Positions 37,273-48,262 are shown, counted from the stretch's first letter. The stretch: 64,000 nucleotides of DNA from Morganella psychrotolerans (GCF_001676155.1 NZ_LZEW01000001.1:496001-560000); one strand, 5' to 3'. Notes: a model not told the origin generated them from the letters alone. Numbers and translations: made by a program.

Positions 37273-39039
37273 ATGAACAGTGAGAAAAATAAACATACAC
37301 GTACGCCGGATCGCGACGCGATGACAAAACTCCTTGCCGTTGCCCGCAGTGAAGTACCTGCTGATTATCGTATTGATAATGTCCGGATCATGGATTTGGT
37401 GAATGGCGGTGAGTTTCAGGGACCGGTGGTGATAAGCGGCACATCAATTGCCGGCGTGGGCGCGGTGTATAAAGAGGCTCCGGCGCATCAGGTCATTGAC
37501 GGAAAAAATGCCGTGATCGTTCCGGGCTTTATTGATGCGCATCTGCATATTGAATCAAGCATGATGACACCGGTGACCTTTGAAAGTGCGACCTTGCCGC
37601 TAGGGGTGACGACAATTGTCTGTGATCCGCATGAAATTGTGAATGTGATGGGTGAAGAGGGTATCGAATGGTTTTTGCGTTGCGCGCAAACCGCGCAGCA
37701 GAATCAGTTTGTGCAGATCAGCTCTTGTGTACCGGCACTGCCGGGCAGTGATGTAAACGGTGCAGATTTCCCGCTGACAGACATGCTGAAATACAAAGAT
37801 CATTCGCATGTACTGGGTCTGGCGGAGATGATGAACTTCCCGGCGGTGATTGCCGGTGAATCAGATACGCTGGATAAACTGGATGCATTCCGTGATATGA
37901 CACTGGATGGTCACTGTCCGATGGTCACCGGTAAAGATTTGAACGGGTATATTGCCGGGGGAATTGAAAACTGCCATGAATCTCACCGTTATGAGGAAGG
38001 GCTGGAGAAACTGGCGCTCGGAATGGCGCTGATGATCCGCGAAGGCTCGGCGGCACGTAATCTTGATGCGCTCGCGCCGCTTATTACGCCGATGAGCAGC
38101 CCGCAATGCATGCTGTGTACGGATGACCGTAACCCGTGGGAAATTATTCATGAAGGGCACATGAATGCCCTGGTTTACCGGCTGATTAATCAGCACCATA
38201 TCCCGGTGCATGTGGCATACCGGGTATCGTCCTGGTCAGCGGCACGGCATTTCGGACTGAAAAATCTCGGGCTGGTGGCGCCCGGAAAAAGAGCGGATTT
38301 GATCCTGCTGCGTGATGAGAAAACAGTCGATATTCAGGCAGTGATGTGCGGCGGGCAGTGGGTGGATGAAACCGCGCTGTTGCGCTCCCGCGAGGCAAAA
38401 CAGACAGCTTCGCGCCCGCCGTTACAAAATACGGTGAAACGCAGTGCAGTGACAGCGCAATCCCTGACATTTGTGCCGGAAGACGGGCGGCGTTACCGTG
38501 CCATCAGTGTTATTCCGAATGAGCTTATTACCGGGGAGAAGCTGGTTACGTACAGTGGCAATCACTTTGATTGTGAAGGAGTTTGTTCTCTGGCGGTGAT
38601 CGAACGCTACGGGCGTGAAACCCCACCGGCGACCGCACTGCTGCACAATTTCGGGCTGACACGCGGTGCGCTGGCCTCAACGGTCAGCCATGACAGCCAC
38701 AATATTGTGGTGGCAGGAATCGATCCCGCAGATATGGCGCTGGCGGTGAATCAGCTGATCGCCGGTGGCGGCGGCATGTGTGTGGTGGCAGACGGACAGG
38801 TTCTGAGCCATGCGGCGCTGCCCATTGCCGGGCTGATGAGTGACAAAACAGCAGATGAGATCGCGGCAGAAATTGAATTACTGAAAGCCGCCTGCCGGAA
38901 GTGCGGTGTGATGCTGGATGAGCCGTTTATTCAGATGGCGTTTTTGTCGCTGCCGGTGATCCCGGCACTGAAACTCACCAGTCTCGGGTTGTATGATGTG
39001 AATAAATTTGTCTTTACACACAGTGAGTTAACAGTATAG
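37273..39039 (+). CDS. ade: adenine deaminase
   Basis: Converts adenine to hypoxanthine and ammonia; a binuclear metal amidohydrolase. It is 588 residues, the same as in E. coli. Metal-site motifs are [18 protein letters not shown] near residue 100, [13 protein letters not shown] near 130, and the C-terminal [10 protein letters not shown] and [13 protein letters not shown]. The ATG at 37273 gives the expected length. It is paired with the divergent adeP. Confidence 0.94.
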   Translation: MNSEKNKHTRTPDRDAMTKLLAVARSEVPADYRIDNVRIMDLVNGGEFQGPVVISGTSIAGVGAVYKEAPAHQVIDGKNAVIVPGFIDAHLHIESSMMTPVTFESATLPLGVTTIVCDPHEIVNVMGEEGIEWFLRCAQTAQQNQFVQISSCVPALPGSDVNGADFPLTDMLKYKDHSHVLGLAEMMNFPAVIAGESDTLDKLDAFRDMTLDGHCPMVTGKDLNGYIAGGIENCHESHRYEEGLEKLALGMALMIREGSAARNLDALAPLITPMSSPQCMLCTDDRNPWEIIHEGHMNALVYRLINQHHIPVHVAYRVSSWSAARHFGLKNLGLVAPGKRADLILLRDEKTVDIQAVMCGGQWVDETALLRSREAKQTASRPPLQNTVKRSAVTAQSLTFVPEDGRRYRAISVIPNELITGEKLVTYSGNHFDCEGVCSLAVIERYGRETPPATALLHNFGLTRGALASTVSHDSHNIVVAGIDPADMALAVNQLIAGGGGMCVVADGQVLSHAALPIAGLMSDKTADEIAAEIELLKAACRKCGVMLDEPFIQMAFLSLPVIPALKLTSLGLYDVNKFVFTHSELTV

Positions 39040-39074
39040 CTGTCTGTTCAGCTGAATAAGCGATTCTGTGACTA

Positions 39075-39686
39075 TCAAACGGGAATGTTGCGGGTAAAAC
39101 GCATCATTCCCCAGTAACTGTTGTGTGTTTTTTCAGTCAGTTGCCAGCCCTGTTTTTCCAGCTCTGTGCGCAGTGCACGGTTGATAATTCCGTGTGCCAT
39201 CACCAGTACCGCACCGTGCTCCTCTGCGTGCAGGCTTAGTGTTTGTGCGGCGCTCTGTGCCCGCTGGCGCACCTGTGCCACTGACGGCACAGACTTTCCG
39301 CCACCTGCCAGCCACAGAAGGCGAAAGGCGGTCACCCACCACATCGGCGGCAATTTCAGCGGCATCAGCAGTGCGGGGGAGAAGACCGGCAATATAACTT
39401 CATGCAAATCATCAATAATAACACGCGGGGTTATTCCTAATTCAGCCAGAGACGCTGATGTCCGGATAAGCGGGCTGGCGACCGGGAAATAGCGGGATAA
39501 TTCAGATGCAGACAGGGATAACGGCGGGCTTTGCGGACAATGAACACCCTTTGCATCATATTCCGCCAGCCAGTTTTTCAGGTCACGCAGCGCGACTGGT
39601 GTTTTTTTGTCCAGCGCCGGTTCGCCATGACGGATAAGCAGGATTTCCTGTTTATGTGCGGCAGAGTTATGCTTTGTGTTTGTCAT
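39075..39686 (-). CDS. histidine phosphatase family protein
   Basis: A 203-residue member of the phosphoglycerate mutase-like superfamily. The phospho-His motif is LLIRHGEPALD near residue 17, and the second catalytic His is in LVMAHGIINRALR near residue 170. A short hydrophobic helix (PMWWVTAFRLLWLAGG) between them suggests membrane contact. The substrate is unknown. It is convergent with ade. Confidence 0.8.
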   Translation of the reverse strand: MTNTKHNSAAHKQEILLIRHGEPALDKKTPVALRDLKNWLAEYDAKGVHCPQSPPLSLSASELSRYFPVASPLIRTSASLAELGITPRVIIDDLHEVILPVFSPALLMPLKLPPMWWVTAFRLLWLAGGGKSVPSVAQVRQRAQSAAQTLSLHAEEHGAVLVMAHGIINRALRTELEKQGWQLTEKTHNSYWGMMRFTRNIPV

Positions 39687-39873
39687 GCATTTCCTGAAAT
39701 TTATTATTTATAATAACTATATTGTATTATTTGATAATAATGACATAAAAGTAATACATTGAAATATAAAAATAATGATAGCTATTGTATTCAATCAGTA
39801 AACTTTAAACCGGATTAAGGTAAAAATGCCGGTGATCAGTGATAAATAACATACGGTGTCGTAAGGAGGAGAA

Positions 39874-40713
39874 TTGATAGCTGTCGGTAATGAATACTAT
39901 TGGAGCCGGGCGGAGCTTGCGGATCATCTTACCGCCCTGGGGTTGAGAAAAGGTGATTCCGTCATGGTTCATACGGCTATGCGCACTGTCGGTTCCTGTC
40001 TGAACGGAGCCGATGATGTGATCGCGGCACTGCTACAGGTGATTGGTGATAACGGAACGGTGCTGTGTTATATCAACTGGCTGGAAAATTATGAAGACAG
40101 CACTGATGCTGCGGGCAGAGTACCTGAAGCACTGAAACCGCTGATAGCACCGTTTGATGTGAGCAGATCACGTGCAAGTCCTGATCATGGCATTTTTGCT
40201 GAATGTTTCCGTACCCGGGCGAATGTATTGCGCAGTGCAAATCCCGGTGCGTCAGTGGCGGCGGTTGGTGCAAAATCGACCTATTTTACAGAGAACCATT
40301 CGCTGTTATATGGTTATGGTGAAGATTCTCCGTTTGGCCGACTGGTAGCGGAAAACGGAAAAGTGCTGATGCTGGGAGCGCCCGCAGACACCATGAGTTT
40401 GCTGCATCATGCGGAAAGCATCGCTCCGCTAAAAGATAAACGATTACGTTTCAAAGAGTTACCATTGTATCAGGCCGGCGGGCATGTTCGTTGGGTGATG
40501 TGTGAGGAATTTGATACCGTCGATTCTGTATGTGACTGTTTTCCTGACGGATATTTCGCTGCGGTTGTGGTGGGTTTTTGCCGGGAAATGACTGATGCAC
40601 GGCATGGAAAGGTGGGTAGTGCGGATTCGCTGCTGGTCAGCGCCCGACCGATGTGTGACTTTGCTGTCAGATGGATGACGGATTATCAGCAAAACAGTTA
40701 TTCTGCTAAATAA
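39874..40713 (+). CDS. AAC(3)-family aminoglycoside N-acetyltransferase-like
   Basis: A 279-residue protein of the antibiotic N-acetyltransferase family. Landmarks: LTALGLRKGDSVMVHTAMRT, DNGTVLCYINW, RSANPGASVAAVGAKS, GEDSPFGRLV and KVLMLGAPADTMSLLHHAE. These match the AAC(3)-II side of the family by eye. The start is TTG at 39874 with a strong AAGGAGGAG just upstream. No integron or transposon is near, so it looks chromosomal. Whether it acts on any aminoglycoside cannot be told from sequence. Confidence 0.8.
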   Translation: MIAVGNEYYWSRAELADHLTALGLRKGDSVMVHTAMRTVGSCLNGADDVIAALLQVIGDNGTVLCYINWLENYEDSTDAAGRVPEALKPLIAPFDVSRSRASPDHGIFAECFRTRANVLRSANPGASVAAVGAKSTYFTENHSLLYGYGEDSPFGRLVAENGKVLMLGAPADTMSLLHHAESIAPLKDKRLRFKELPLYQAGGHVRWVMCEEFDTVDSVCDCFPDGYFAAVVVGFCREMTDARHGKVGSADSLLVSARPMCDFAVRWMTDYQQNSYSAK

Positions 40714-40718
40714 TAAAG

Positions 40719-40751
40719 AAAACCGGCGCTTTCTGACGGCGCCGGTTTTTG
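40719..40751. terminator. bidirectional terminator
   Basis: AACCGGCGC and GCGCCGGTT pair around a nine-base loop, with A residues before and T residues after. It serves the acetyltransferase gene and the convergent CDP-diglyceride synthase-like gene. Confidence 0.88.
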
Positions 40752-40774
40752 TATTACGTTTTATGCGGACTTGT

Positions 40775-41701
40775 TTACACGTAAAAATACTTCAGAACAT
40801 GGAAGAAGACGGGGGCTGCGAAACAGAGTGAGTCCAGCCTGTCCATCATGCCGCCGTGTCCTTCTATCATTGAGCCGAAATCTTTGATCCCGGTGTCTCG
40901 TTTGATGGCGGACATACATAATCCACCGGCAAAGCCCGCCAGACAAATCATCAGTGAGAGCAGGAACGCCGCCCACGGGCTGAACGGTGTTGCCCACCAC
41001 AGCGCCATGCCGACAAAGCTTGCACTGATAATGCCGCCGATAAACCCTTCCACTGTTTTGTTCGGGCTGAGTTTCGGCACAATCGGGTGTTTGCCGAACA
41101 GTTTACCGAACACATACTGAAGCACATCTGAAATCTGAACCACGATCATCAGAAACAGCAGCAGATTGATATTATCCGTAAAATCCGGGATTGGCAGCAG
41201 GAGCAGCGCCGGTGCGTAACTCAGGCAGTAAACTGCAATCATCACACTCCACTGTATTTTTGCCATGCGCTCCAGAAAGTGGCGCGTATCACCTGAAAGC
41301 ACCATGCGGGTCGGGATAAACAGAAAAGCATAAACCGGGATAAATACTGCCAGCAGGTTATACCACTGAACACCAACCAGAATGTACTGGATCGGCAGAA
41401 TGATAAAGAAGCACCAGAAAAGTGCGCCGTGGTCGCCCCTGTGGGTTGGCGTGAGAGTAATAAGCTCGCGCAGCGCAAGCAGGGACATAAAGGCAAACAG
41501 TACCACTGAGCCTATCGGTCCTATGCTGATGGCGACAGCGGAAATAATACACATCAGCCACCAGGCACGGATGCGGGCATTAAGATTGCTTATTACCGAT
41601 GTGTTGCCTTTCACCTGTTTCAGGGTAAGCCCGATAATGGTTGCGACGGTCAAAAAACCAAACAGTCCGGCGAATATCCAGAATAATTCATTATCTTTCA
41701 T
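40775..41701 (-). CDS. CDP-diglyceride synthase-like protein (YnbB type)
   Basis: A 308-residue membrane protein with eight or so helices. The CDS signature is complete: SAIKRDTGIKDF then GHGGMMDRLDSL, and KLSPNKTVEGFIGG lies before it. CdsA makes CDP-diacylglycerol from phosphatidate. This copy sits with an acyltransferase and a CDP-alcohol transferase, as ynbB does in E. coli, so it is an extra copy beside the housekeeping cdsA expected elsewhere. Confidence 0.87.
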   Translation of the reverse strand: MKDNELFWIFAGLFGFLTVATIIGLTLKQVKGNTSVISNLNARIRAWWLMCIISAVAISIGPIGSVVLFAFMSLLALRELITLTPTHRGDHGALFWCFFIILPIQYILVGVQWYNLLAVFIPVYAFLFIPTRMVLSGDTRHFLERMAKIQWSVMIAVYCLSYAPALLLLPIPDFTDNINLLLFLMIVVQISDVLQYVFGKLFGKHPIVPKLSPNKTVEGFIGGIISASFVGMALWWATPFSPWAAFLLSLMICLAGFAGGLCMSAIKRDTGIKDFGSMIEGHGGMMDRLDSLCFAAPVFFHVLKYFYV

Positions 41702-42368
41702 GATGCATTGCCTCTAACACCCGGCGGGTCCGTAATAAAAAGTCTGCTTTTTCTTCATGTTCGCCCGCAGGTTCAACAGGCGCGCCAAATGTTGCGGTAC
41801 AAATTATCGGCACGACAACCCGTGAGCCTTTCGGCAACACGCGGTTGAGGTTTTCCAGATAAACCGGCACCAGTACCACATCCGGATTATGGCGGGAAAG
41901 ATGCCAGAGCCCAGCTTTAAAATCCTGAATTTGCTCACCGTCACCGCGCGTACCTTCCGGAAATAAAATCAGGGAATCTCCGCTGCTCAGTACTTTTTGC
42001 ATAATATCCAGCGGGTTTTCTGCCGGCGGGGCATCACTGTGCTCTGTTTCATTGACCGGCTCAATCTTTTTGCCGCGTGCAATTAATACCGCACCAAAAA
42101 TACGCTGTGCGATATAACGGCGGAATTTGGTTTTATCCCAGTAATCCTGCGCGGCGACCGGATGGACGTGCTCACGGGCTTCACCCTTTAAGCATGACCA
42201 GATAACCAACCCGTCCAGGTGGCTGGAGTGATTGGCGTAATAAATGCAGGGTTTGTCTTCCGGCAGCGGCGCATTCTGTTTTGCGCGGATCCCGGTCAGG
42301 AACCGGCAGACCGATACCAGCAGCGCGGAGACGATTTTCTTATCCGGTGAAATCTTTTTGCGGGTCAT
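41691..42368 (-). CDS. 1-acylglycerol-3-phosphate acyltransferase-like (PlsC family)
   Basis: A 225-residue acyltransferase. The catalytic HX4D motif is NHSSHLDGLV near residue 47, and the acceptor-binding motif is LFPEGTRGDGE near residue 140. A cleft motif PVYLENLNRVLP follows. PlsC-type enzymes make phosphatidate. It overlaps its neighbours by 11 and 4 bases, so the three genes form one tight operon. Confidence 0.87.
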   Translation of the reverse strand: MTRKKISPDKKIVSALLVSVCRFLTGIRAKQNAPLPEDKPCIYYANHSSHLDGLVIWSCLKGEAREHVHPVAAQDYWDKTKFRRYIAQRIFGAVLIARGKKIEPVNETEHSDAPPAENPLDIMQKVLSSGDSLILFPEGTRGDGEQIQDFKAGLWHLSRHNPDVVLVPVYLENLNRVLPKGSRVVVPIICTATFGAPVEPAGEHEEKADFLLRTRRVLEAMHHER

Positions 42369-43033
42369 CTTTCGTTATCCTTACGTAAATCGGCCATCAA
42401 TACGGATGTGCGGCGCAGTGTCGTCCAGAATGCGCCCAGTGTGATTACCCATAACACGATGAAAAATAAGCTCTGAGCCCAGTCCGCAGGCAGAAAACAG
42501 GCGATAACGGCAATGATAGTGAGCAGTGCCATCCGGTGCTGTTTTGCCATCGGGCCGAGAAATTTTTGTGGTTGTTCACAGGCGCCGCCGAGGACGCGGA
42601 CATAGGCGGTCATGACCGCCATCAGTGCGGCAGCCCAGCCAAGCTCCGGTGTCCATGTGATAAACCCGGACAGCCCGTAACCCACACCAATGAGGATCAG
42701 TGAATCTGATATGCGATCCGGTAAATCATTAAATACCGCCCCGACCGGGCTGCGCAGCCCGCCTTCCACCGCCACCATGCCATCGAGGAGATTACAGATA
42801 AGCCGTCCCTGAACCAGCAACGCCGCCAGTACAAACAGCAGTATGCGCAGTACGGTTATCTCACTGTTCAGTGCGCCGAAAAAAGCGAGTGCGGCGAACA
42901 GGGCGAAGACAACGCTTGCCACTGAAATGCCGTTTGGTGTAGCACCGCGCTGTTGTAACCATCGGGCGCTTGCTGTTGCCCAGCGGGTCTGGCGGGCTTT
43001 TATCGGACGTCTGTCCTTGATTTCAGGATCCAT
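42365..43033 (-). CDS. CDP-alcohol phosphatidyltransferase (YnbA-like)
   Basis: A 222-residue membrane protein with about six helices. The CDP-OH-P motif is LLDGMVAVEGGLRS then GAVFNDLPDRISD. Compared with the usual DG-AR-G-D-D pattern, AR is AV and the third Asp is Asn; E. coli YnbA, as recalled, also has Asn there. The alcohol acceptor is unknown. The ATG at 43033 has GGAAAAG upstream. It is the first gene of the operon. Confidence 0.82.
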   Translation of the reverse strand: MDPEIKDRRPIKARQTRWATASARWLQQRGATPNGISVASVVFALFAALAFFGALNSEITVLRILLFVLAALLVQGRLICNLLDGMVAVEGGLRSPVGAVFNDLPDRISDSLILIGVGYGLSGFITWTPELGWAAALMAVMTAYVRVLGGACEQPQKFLGPMAKQHRMALLTIIAVIACFLPADWAQSLFFIVLWVITLGAFWTTLRRTSVLMADLRKDNER

Positions 43034-43136
43034 ATCTTTTCCGTTATGTGAATATTTGAAGATTACGCTGTTGATACTATAAGATTTCATCACCTATTAA
43101 TAATATAGATGTAACAAAACAGATAAAACAGAACAT

Positions 43137-43161
43137 AAAAAAAGCCGGGAGAGATCCCGGC
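43137..43161 (-). terminator. tyrP terminator
   Basis: On the minus strand GCCGGGA, loop TCTC, TCCCGGC and a T run follow the tyrP stop. Confidence 0.9.
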
Positions 43162-43189
43162 GTGATGATTCTATGATGATACCTGTTTA

Positions 43190-44398
43190 TCAGATATTCG
43201 GCAGATAGCCGGCAACCTTAATAAATTCAATGGAAATAACCAGCAGCCCGAACAGGAAGACGAACAGTAAAATGAGATTACCGCCCGCAACGCGGTAAGC
43301 ACCTTTTTTCGGGTTTTTCCGCACATTGTAAGCCAGCATGGCAGGCAGAAGCAGTGCCAGGAATGACAGTGCCACGGCGGCATACGCCAGTGCCTGGGTA
43401 AAGCTGCTGTAGAACAGGGCGCAAATGAGTGGTGGTGCGAAAGTCAGTATCCCGGTTTGTGAGCGTCCGAATGCACTGTTGCTGCGTCTGAACAGATCGG
43501 CGAGGTAATCAAATAACCCGAGCGCCACACCCAGGAAAGAGGTGGCTAATGCCAGATCCATAAACAGGCTGACCACGATATTAACGTGTTTGTTGGCAAC
43601 AGTGTCACTGATGGCGGTCAGAAGCCCGTTCAGACCAGCTTTCTCAGAGAGGATCCCGAAGAAGGTATCAGACGGGATAGCCCCGAGTGTTGCGACCTGC
43701 CATAACAGGTAAGCAATCAGCGGGATGGCACTCCCCGTCAGAAAGACAAAGCGCAGTTTTTTGCTGTCGCCGTTCATGTAATTTACCAGGCTCGGTACAC
43801 TGCCGTGGAAACCAAATGAGGTGAAGACCAGCGGAATGGCGGAGAGTACCAGCCCGTTCTGAATCGGCATGCTGGCAAGGTTTGCCATATTAACGTGCGG
43901 CATCATGACAGCGAGCATCACGATCAGGAAAATAATTTTCCCGGTAAACAGCAGGCGGTTGATAAAATCCACAGAGTGAGTCCCGACACACACCACAAGG
44001 CCGCCAATCAGCGTAAAGACAATGGTGGCGGTGCCCGGTGTAACAGATATTTGCCACCAGGTTTGAAAGCTTGCGGAGATCATCTCACCCGCGCCGCCGA
44101 TATACGCCGTTGTCAGGGCATACATCAGGAGTAACATACTGAATCCTGTGAGAATTTGTCCGGGTAACCCGAGGTATTTGCGGGCGACTGTGCCTAAGCC
44201 CGTATCCGGTGAACTGTACTGATAAACTTCAACCATCAGTAAAGCCGTATAACTCATGATCGCCCACAGGCCGATCAAAATAAGCGAAATGACCGGAAAC
44301 CCGATCCCCGCAGCCGCCAGTGGCATTGCCAGCATACCGGCACCAATCGTCGTCCCTGCAACGATCAGCACACTTCCCAGTGTACGATTTTTCACCAA
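43190..44398 (-). CDS. tyrP: TyrP, tyrosine transporter
   Basis: A 402-residue HAAAP-family carrier with 11 helices. It follows E. coli TyrP closely: [60 protein letters not shown], and [20 protein letters not shown]. Two TyrR-type boxes lie upstream at 44458-44498, the arrangement known for tyrP in E. coli. It is monocistronic. Confidence 0.93.
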   Translation of the reverse strand: MVKNRTLGSVLIVAGTTIGAGMLAMPLAAAGIGFPVISLILIGLWAIMSYTALLMVEVYQYSSPDTGLGTVARKYLGLPGQILTGFSMLLLMYALTTAYIGGAGEMISASFQTWWQISVTPGTATIVFTLIGGLVVCVGTHSVDFINRLLFTGKIIFLIVMLAVMMPHVNMANLASMPIQNGLVLSAIPLVFTSFGFHGSVPSLVNYMNGDSKKLRFVFLTGSAIPLIAYLLWQVATLGAIPSDTFFGILSEKAGLNGLLTAISDTVANKHVNIVVSLFMDLALATSFLGVALGLFDYLADLFRRSNSAFGRSQTGILTFAPPLICALFYSSFTQALAYAAVALSFLALLLPAMLAYNVRKNPKKGAYRVAGGNLILLFVFLFGLLVISIEFIKVAGYLPNI

Positions 44399-44457
44399 AA
44401 CCTCATGATATATCTATTAATAATAAGTGAACAAAGCCTAATGAAAAACAGGAAAGG

Positions 44458-44498
44458 TGTCAAATTTAAATTACGCATTTCGTAAAGATATCGTTACA
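44458..44498 (-). promoter_or_regulatory. two adjacent TyrR boxes upstream of tyrP
   Basis: CGTAAA-N6-GTTACA at 44481-44498 and TGTCAA-N6-ATTACG at 44458-44475 resemble TGTAAA-N6-TTTACA. Five bases separate them. The pair lies 60-100 bases upstream of tyrP. Strong and weak adjacent boxes are typical of tyrP control by TyrR. Confidence 0.72.
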
Positions 44499-44507
44499 CC
44501 ATGGGCG

Positions 44508-44533
44508 TAAAAAAACCGGATTGCAGATCCGGT
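44508..44533 (-). terminator. terminator of nrdAB-yfaE
   Basis: On the minus strand ACCGGAT, loop CTGCA, ATCCGGT and a run of seven T follow the yfaE stop. Confidence 0.9.
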
Positions 44534-44556
44534 CACAAAAATGGTCATGAACTGGT

Positions 44557-44823
44557 TCAGAGCTCGAGTTCAATATCACTCATCGGGTAACAGCAGCAGG
44601 GGAGAATTTCGCCGTCGCGGATAAAGGCGACCGGGCGGGTGCGGTAACCGACTTTTCCGCGTTTCAGCCGGACACGACAGGCACCGCAATACCCTTCACG
44701 GCACTGAAATTCGACAGGAACGGATTGTTCGAGAGTATTGAGCAGGGTGTGATGTTCTTCACTGACATAACGCAGTTGTATCCCCTGCATGTTGCCATGC
44801 AGGGTAATTTTATGGCTTGGCAT
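44557..44823 (-). CDS. yfaE: YfaE, ferredoxin for ribonucleotide reductase
   Basis: An 88-residue 2Fe-2S protein. The cluster motif is CREGYCGACRVRLKRG, with the fourth Cys in LPCCCYP. YfaE supplies electrons to rebuild the diferric-tyrosyl cofactor of NrdB. The start overlaps the nrdB stop by one base, and both are in the nrdAB operon as in E. coli. Confidence 0.92.
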   Translation of the reverse strand: MPSHKITLHGNMQGIQLRYVSEEHHTLLNTLEQSVPVEFQCREGYCGACRVRLKRGKVGYRTRPVAFIRDGEILPCCCYPMSDIELEL

Positions 44824-45953
44824 CAGAGCTCGAAACTACTCAGTTCATCAGTATTGACTTCAGAGTCTATCTGACCGACCAGGTAAGAACTGACTTCCAC
44901 TTCCTGCGGGGCGACCTGCACATTGTCAGAGACCAGCCATGCATTTATCCACGGGATCGGATTGGAGCGGACATTGAACGGCAGCGGAAGACCCACTGCC
45001 TGCATGCGGATATTCGTAATATAGTCCACATACTGGCAGAGAATTTCTTTGTTCAGGCCGATCATGGAGCCGTTACAGAACAGATAATCTGCCCACTCTT
45101 TTTCCTGTTCTGCCGCACGGACAAACAGATCATAGCAATCCTGCTCGCATTCTTTGGCAATTTCTGCCATTTCCGGGTCATCCTGACCACTGCGCAGCAG
45201 GTTCAGCATATGCTGAGTGCCGGTGAGATGCAGAGCTTCATCGCGGGCGATCAGTTTGATTATTTTCGCGTTTCCTTCCATCAGTTCGCGCTCGGCAAAG
45301 GCAAATGAGCAGGCGAAACTGACATAAAAGCGAATCGCTTCCAGTGCATTGACACTCATCAGACACAGGTACAACTGGCGTTTCAGGGCGCGCAGCGACA
45401 CATTGAGAGTTTTACCGTTGGCGGTATGCGATCCTTCACCAAACATATGGTATTCACCGGTCATACGGATCAGGTCGTCATAATACCCGGCGATATCTTT
45501 TGCCCGCTTGATGATTTCTTCATTTGCCACGATATCGTCGAAGACAATTGAAGGGTCATTCACGATATTACGGATAATATGCGTGTAAGAGCGGGAGTGG
45601 ATCGTTTCCGAGAAAGACCAGGTTTCCACCCAGGTTTCCAGCTCCGGAATCGAGATCAGAGGCAGCAGCGCCACATTCGGGCTGCGTCCCTGAATGGAAT
45701 CCAGCAGTGTCTGGTATTTCAGATTACTGATAAAAATATGTTTTTCGTGATCCGGCAACGCATTGTAGTCAATACGGTCACGGGACACATCCACTTCTTC
45801 CGGACGCCAGAAGAAGGAGAGTTGTTTCTCGATTAATGATTCAAAAATCGGGTATTTTTGCTGATCATAACGGGCGACGTTAACAGGCTGCCCGAAGAAC
45901 ATCGGTTCTTTGAGCTGATCATTATGTACCTGTGAAAATGTTGTATAAGCCAT
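44823..45953 (-). CDS. nrdB: NrdB, ribonucleotide reductase class Ia beta subunit
   Basis: A 376-residue radical-bearing subunit. Iron ligands are in [18 protein letters not shown] and [15 protein letters not shown], the latter with the radical Tyr122, and in [14 protein letters not shown]. The C-terminal tail ([14 protein letters not shown]: [10 protein letters not shown]) docks on NrdA. It begins 13 bases after the nrdA stop. Confidence 0.97.
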   Translation of the reverse strand: MAYTTFSQVHNDQLKEPMFFGQPVNVARYDQQKYPIFESLIEKQLSFFWRPEEVDVSRDRIDYNALPDHEKHIFISNLKYQTLLDSIQGRSPNVALLPLISIPELETWVETWSFSETIHSRSYTHIIRNIVNDPSIVFDDIVANEEIIKRAKDIAGYYDDLIRMTGEYHMFGEGSHTANGKTLNVSLRALKRQLYLCLMSVNALEAIRFYVSFACSFAFAERELMEGNAKIIKLIARDEALHLTGTQHMLNLLRSGQDDPEMAEIAKECEQDCYDLFVRAAEQEKEWADYLFCNGSMIGLNKEILCQYVDYITNIRMQAVGLPLPFNVRSNPIPWINAWLVSDNVQVAPQEVEVSSYLVGQIDSEVNTDELSSFEL

Positions 45954-45965
45954 TATTTATTCACC

Positions 45966-48262
45966 TTAAATTTTACACGCGCCGCCTTCACAACCATCAT
46001 CATCGGCTGCTTCTATTACTTCATCCGGGAGATCTCCCTGGATATCTTCCGCACCATCGCGGGTATTGTGGTAATAGAGTGTTTTCACACCGAATTTGTA
46101 CGCGACCAGTAAATCTTTCAGTAACTGATTCATCGGCACTTTGCCGCTCGGGAATCGGGTAGGGTCATAGTTTGTATTGGATGAAATAGCCTGATCCACA
46201 AACTTTTGCATGATCCCGACCAGATGCAGATAGCCCTCATTTCCCGGCATCTGCCATAATAATTCGTATGCGGATTTCAGGCGCTCGTACTCCGGTACAA
46301 CCTGGCGCAGAATACCATCTTTGGACGCTTTCACACTGATGTAGCCGCGTGGTGGTTCAATACCGTTGGTGGCGTTTGAGATTTGTGATGATGTCTCAGA
46401 CGGCATCAGAGCCGAGAGCGTGGAGTTGCGCAGACCGTGTGTTTTGATCTCTTTACGCAGGGTTTCCCAGTCAAAATGCAGCGGTTCGTCAGTCAGTTGA
46501 TCCAGTGTATTTTTATAGGTATCAATCGGCAGAATACCCTGTGAATAGGTGGTTTCGTTGAATAACGGGCAGGCGCCGTACTCTTTTGCCAGCTCACAGG
46601 AGGCTTTCAGCAGATAGTACTGAATAGCTTCAAAGGTTTTGTGTGTCAGGTTGTTGGCGCTGCCGTCTGAATAGCGCACACCGTGTTTTGCCAGATAATA
46701 GGCAAAGTTAATCACACCAATACCGAGTGTACGGCGACCCATAGAGCCTTTGCGGGCAGCTTCAATCGGGTAATCCTGATAATCAAGCAGGGCATCCAGG
46801 GCGCGGACAGCAAGCACCGCCAGCTCTTCCAGCTCATCAAGCTCTCAATTGCGCCCAGGTTAAAGGCAGAAAGAGTACAGAGCGCGATTTCGCCGTTTGG
46901 ATCATTAATATCATTCATCGGCTTGGTCGGCAGGGCGATTTCCAGACACAAATTGGACTGGCGCACCGGCGCGACTGACGGATCAAACGGGCTGTGAGTA
47001 TTACAGTGATCGACGTTCTGGATGTAGATACGCCCGGTTGAAGCGCGCTCCTGCATCATCAGGGAGAACAGTTCCACTGCTTTCAGGGTCTGTTTGCGGA
47101 TGGACGGGTCTTTCTCATATTGCACATACAGGCGCTCGAACTCATCCTGATCAGCGAAGAATGCGTCATATAATCCCGGCACATCAGACGGGCTGAACAG
47201 GGTAATATTCTGACCTTTGATCAGGCGCTCATACATCAGCTTGTTTAGCTGGACACCGTAATCAAGGTGGCGGACACGGTTTCCTTCAACACCCCGGTTG
47301 TTTTTCAGCACCAGCAGGCTTTCTACTTCCAGATGCCAGAGTGGGTAAAACAGTGTTGCCGCACCACCACGTACGCCGCCCTGTGAACAGGATTTAACCG
47401 CAGTCTGGAAATGTTTGTAGAACGGGATACAGCCGGTGTGGAATGCTTCACCACCACGGATAGGGCTGCCGAGTGCGCGGATACGACCGGCATTGATACC
47501 GATACCTGCGCGCTGGGAGACATATTTGACAATCGCACCGGAGGTCGCGTTAATAGAATCCAGGCTGTCACCGCACTCGATCAGAACACAGGAGCTGAAC
47601 TGGCGGGTCGGGGTACGGACACCGGCCATGATCGGCGTCGGCAGTGAAATCTTGAAAGTGGACGTGGCATCGTAGAAACGGCGGATATAATCCAGGCGGG
47701 TTTCTTTCGGGTAATGCGTAAACAGGCATGCCGCCACTAAAATATAAAGAAACTGTGCGCTTTCATAGACTTCACCGGTAACCCGGTTCTGAACCAGATA
47801 TTTTCCTTCCAGCTGCTTGACCGCCGCATAAGAAAAATTCATGTCGCGCCAGTGGTCGATGAACTCATTCATCTGATCAAATTCTGATTCGGTATAATCC
47901 GTTAACAGACTTTCGTCATATTTCCCGGCCTCAACCATCTTTTTCACATGGGCATATAATTCAGGCGGTTCAAACTGACCGTAGGCTTTCTTGCGCAGGT
48001 TGAAAATAGCCAGGCGGGCTGAAAGATACTGATAATCCGGGGTTTCTGCGGAGATAAGGTCAGCGGCTGCCTTGATCATCGTTTCATGGATATCCGCAGT
48101 TCGGATCCCGTCATAGAACTGAATCTGGGAACGTAACTCGACCTGGGATACGGAGACATTATTCAGACCTTCAGCGGCCCAGGCAATGACCCTGTGGATT
48201 TTATCTAAATCGATACGTTCTTTGTGACCGTCACGTTTGGTAACAAGCAGATTCTGGTTCAT
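45966..48262 (-). CDS. nrdA: NrdA, ribonucleotide reductase class Ia alpha subunit (one-base frameshift)
   Basis: The catalytic subunit, which makes deoxyribonucleoside diphosphates. The N-terminal ATP cone starts MNQNLLVTKRDGHKERIDLD at 48262. Active-site parts include SSCVLIECGDSLDSI, SNLCLEIALPTKPMND and IALCTLSAFNLGAIES; the C-terminal Cys pair is in DGCEGGACKI. The frame changes near 46838, where restoring one base (TTGATG to TTGGATG on the coding strand) joins SFNLGAIES to DELEELAVLAVRALD and gives 765 residues against 761. The gene is essential, so the break is most likely an error. Confidence 0.95.

Noticed and set aside
46838..46838. Programmed frameshift or split gene in nrdA
   Set aside because: No slippery site or stimulatory structure, class Ia enzymes are single polypeptides, and similar single-base breaks occur in other genes of the window.
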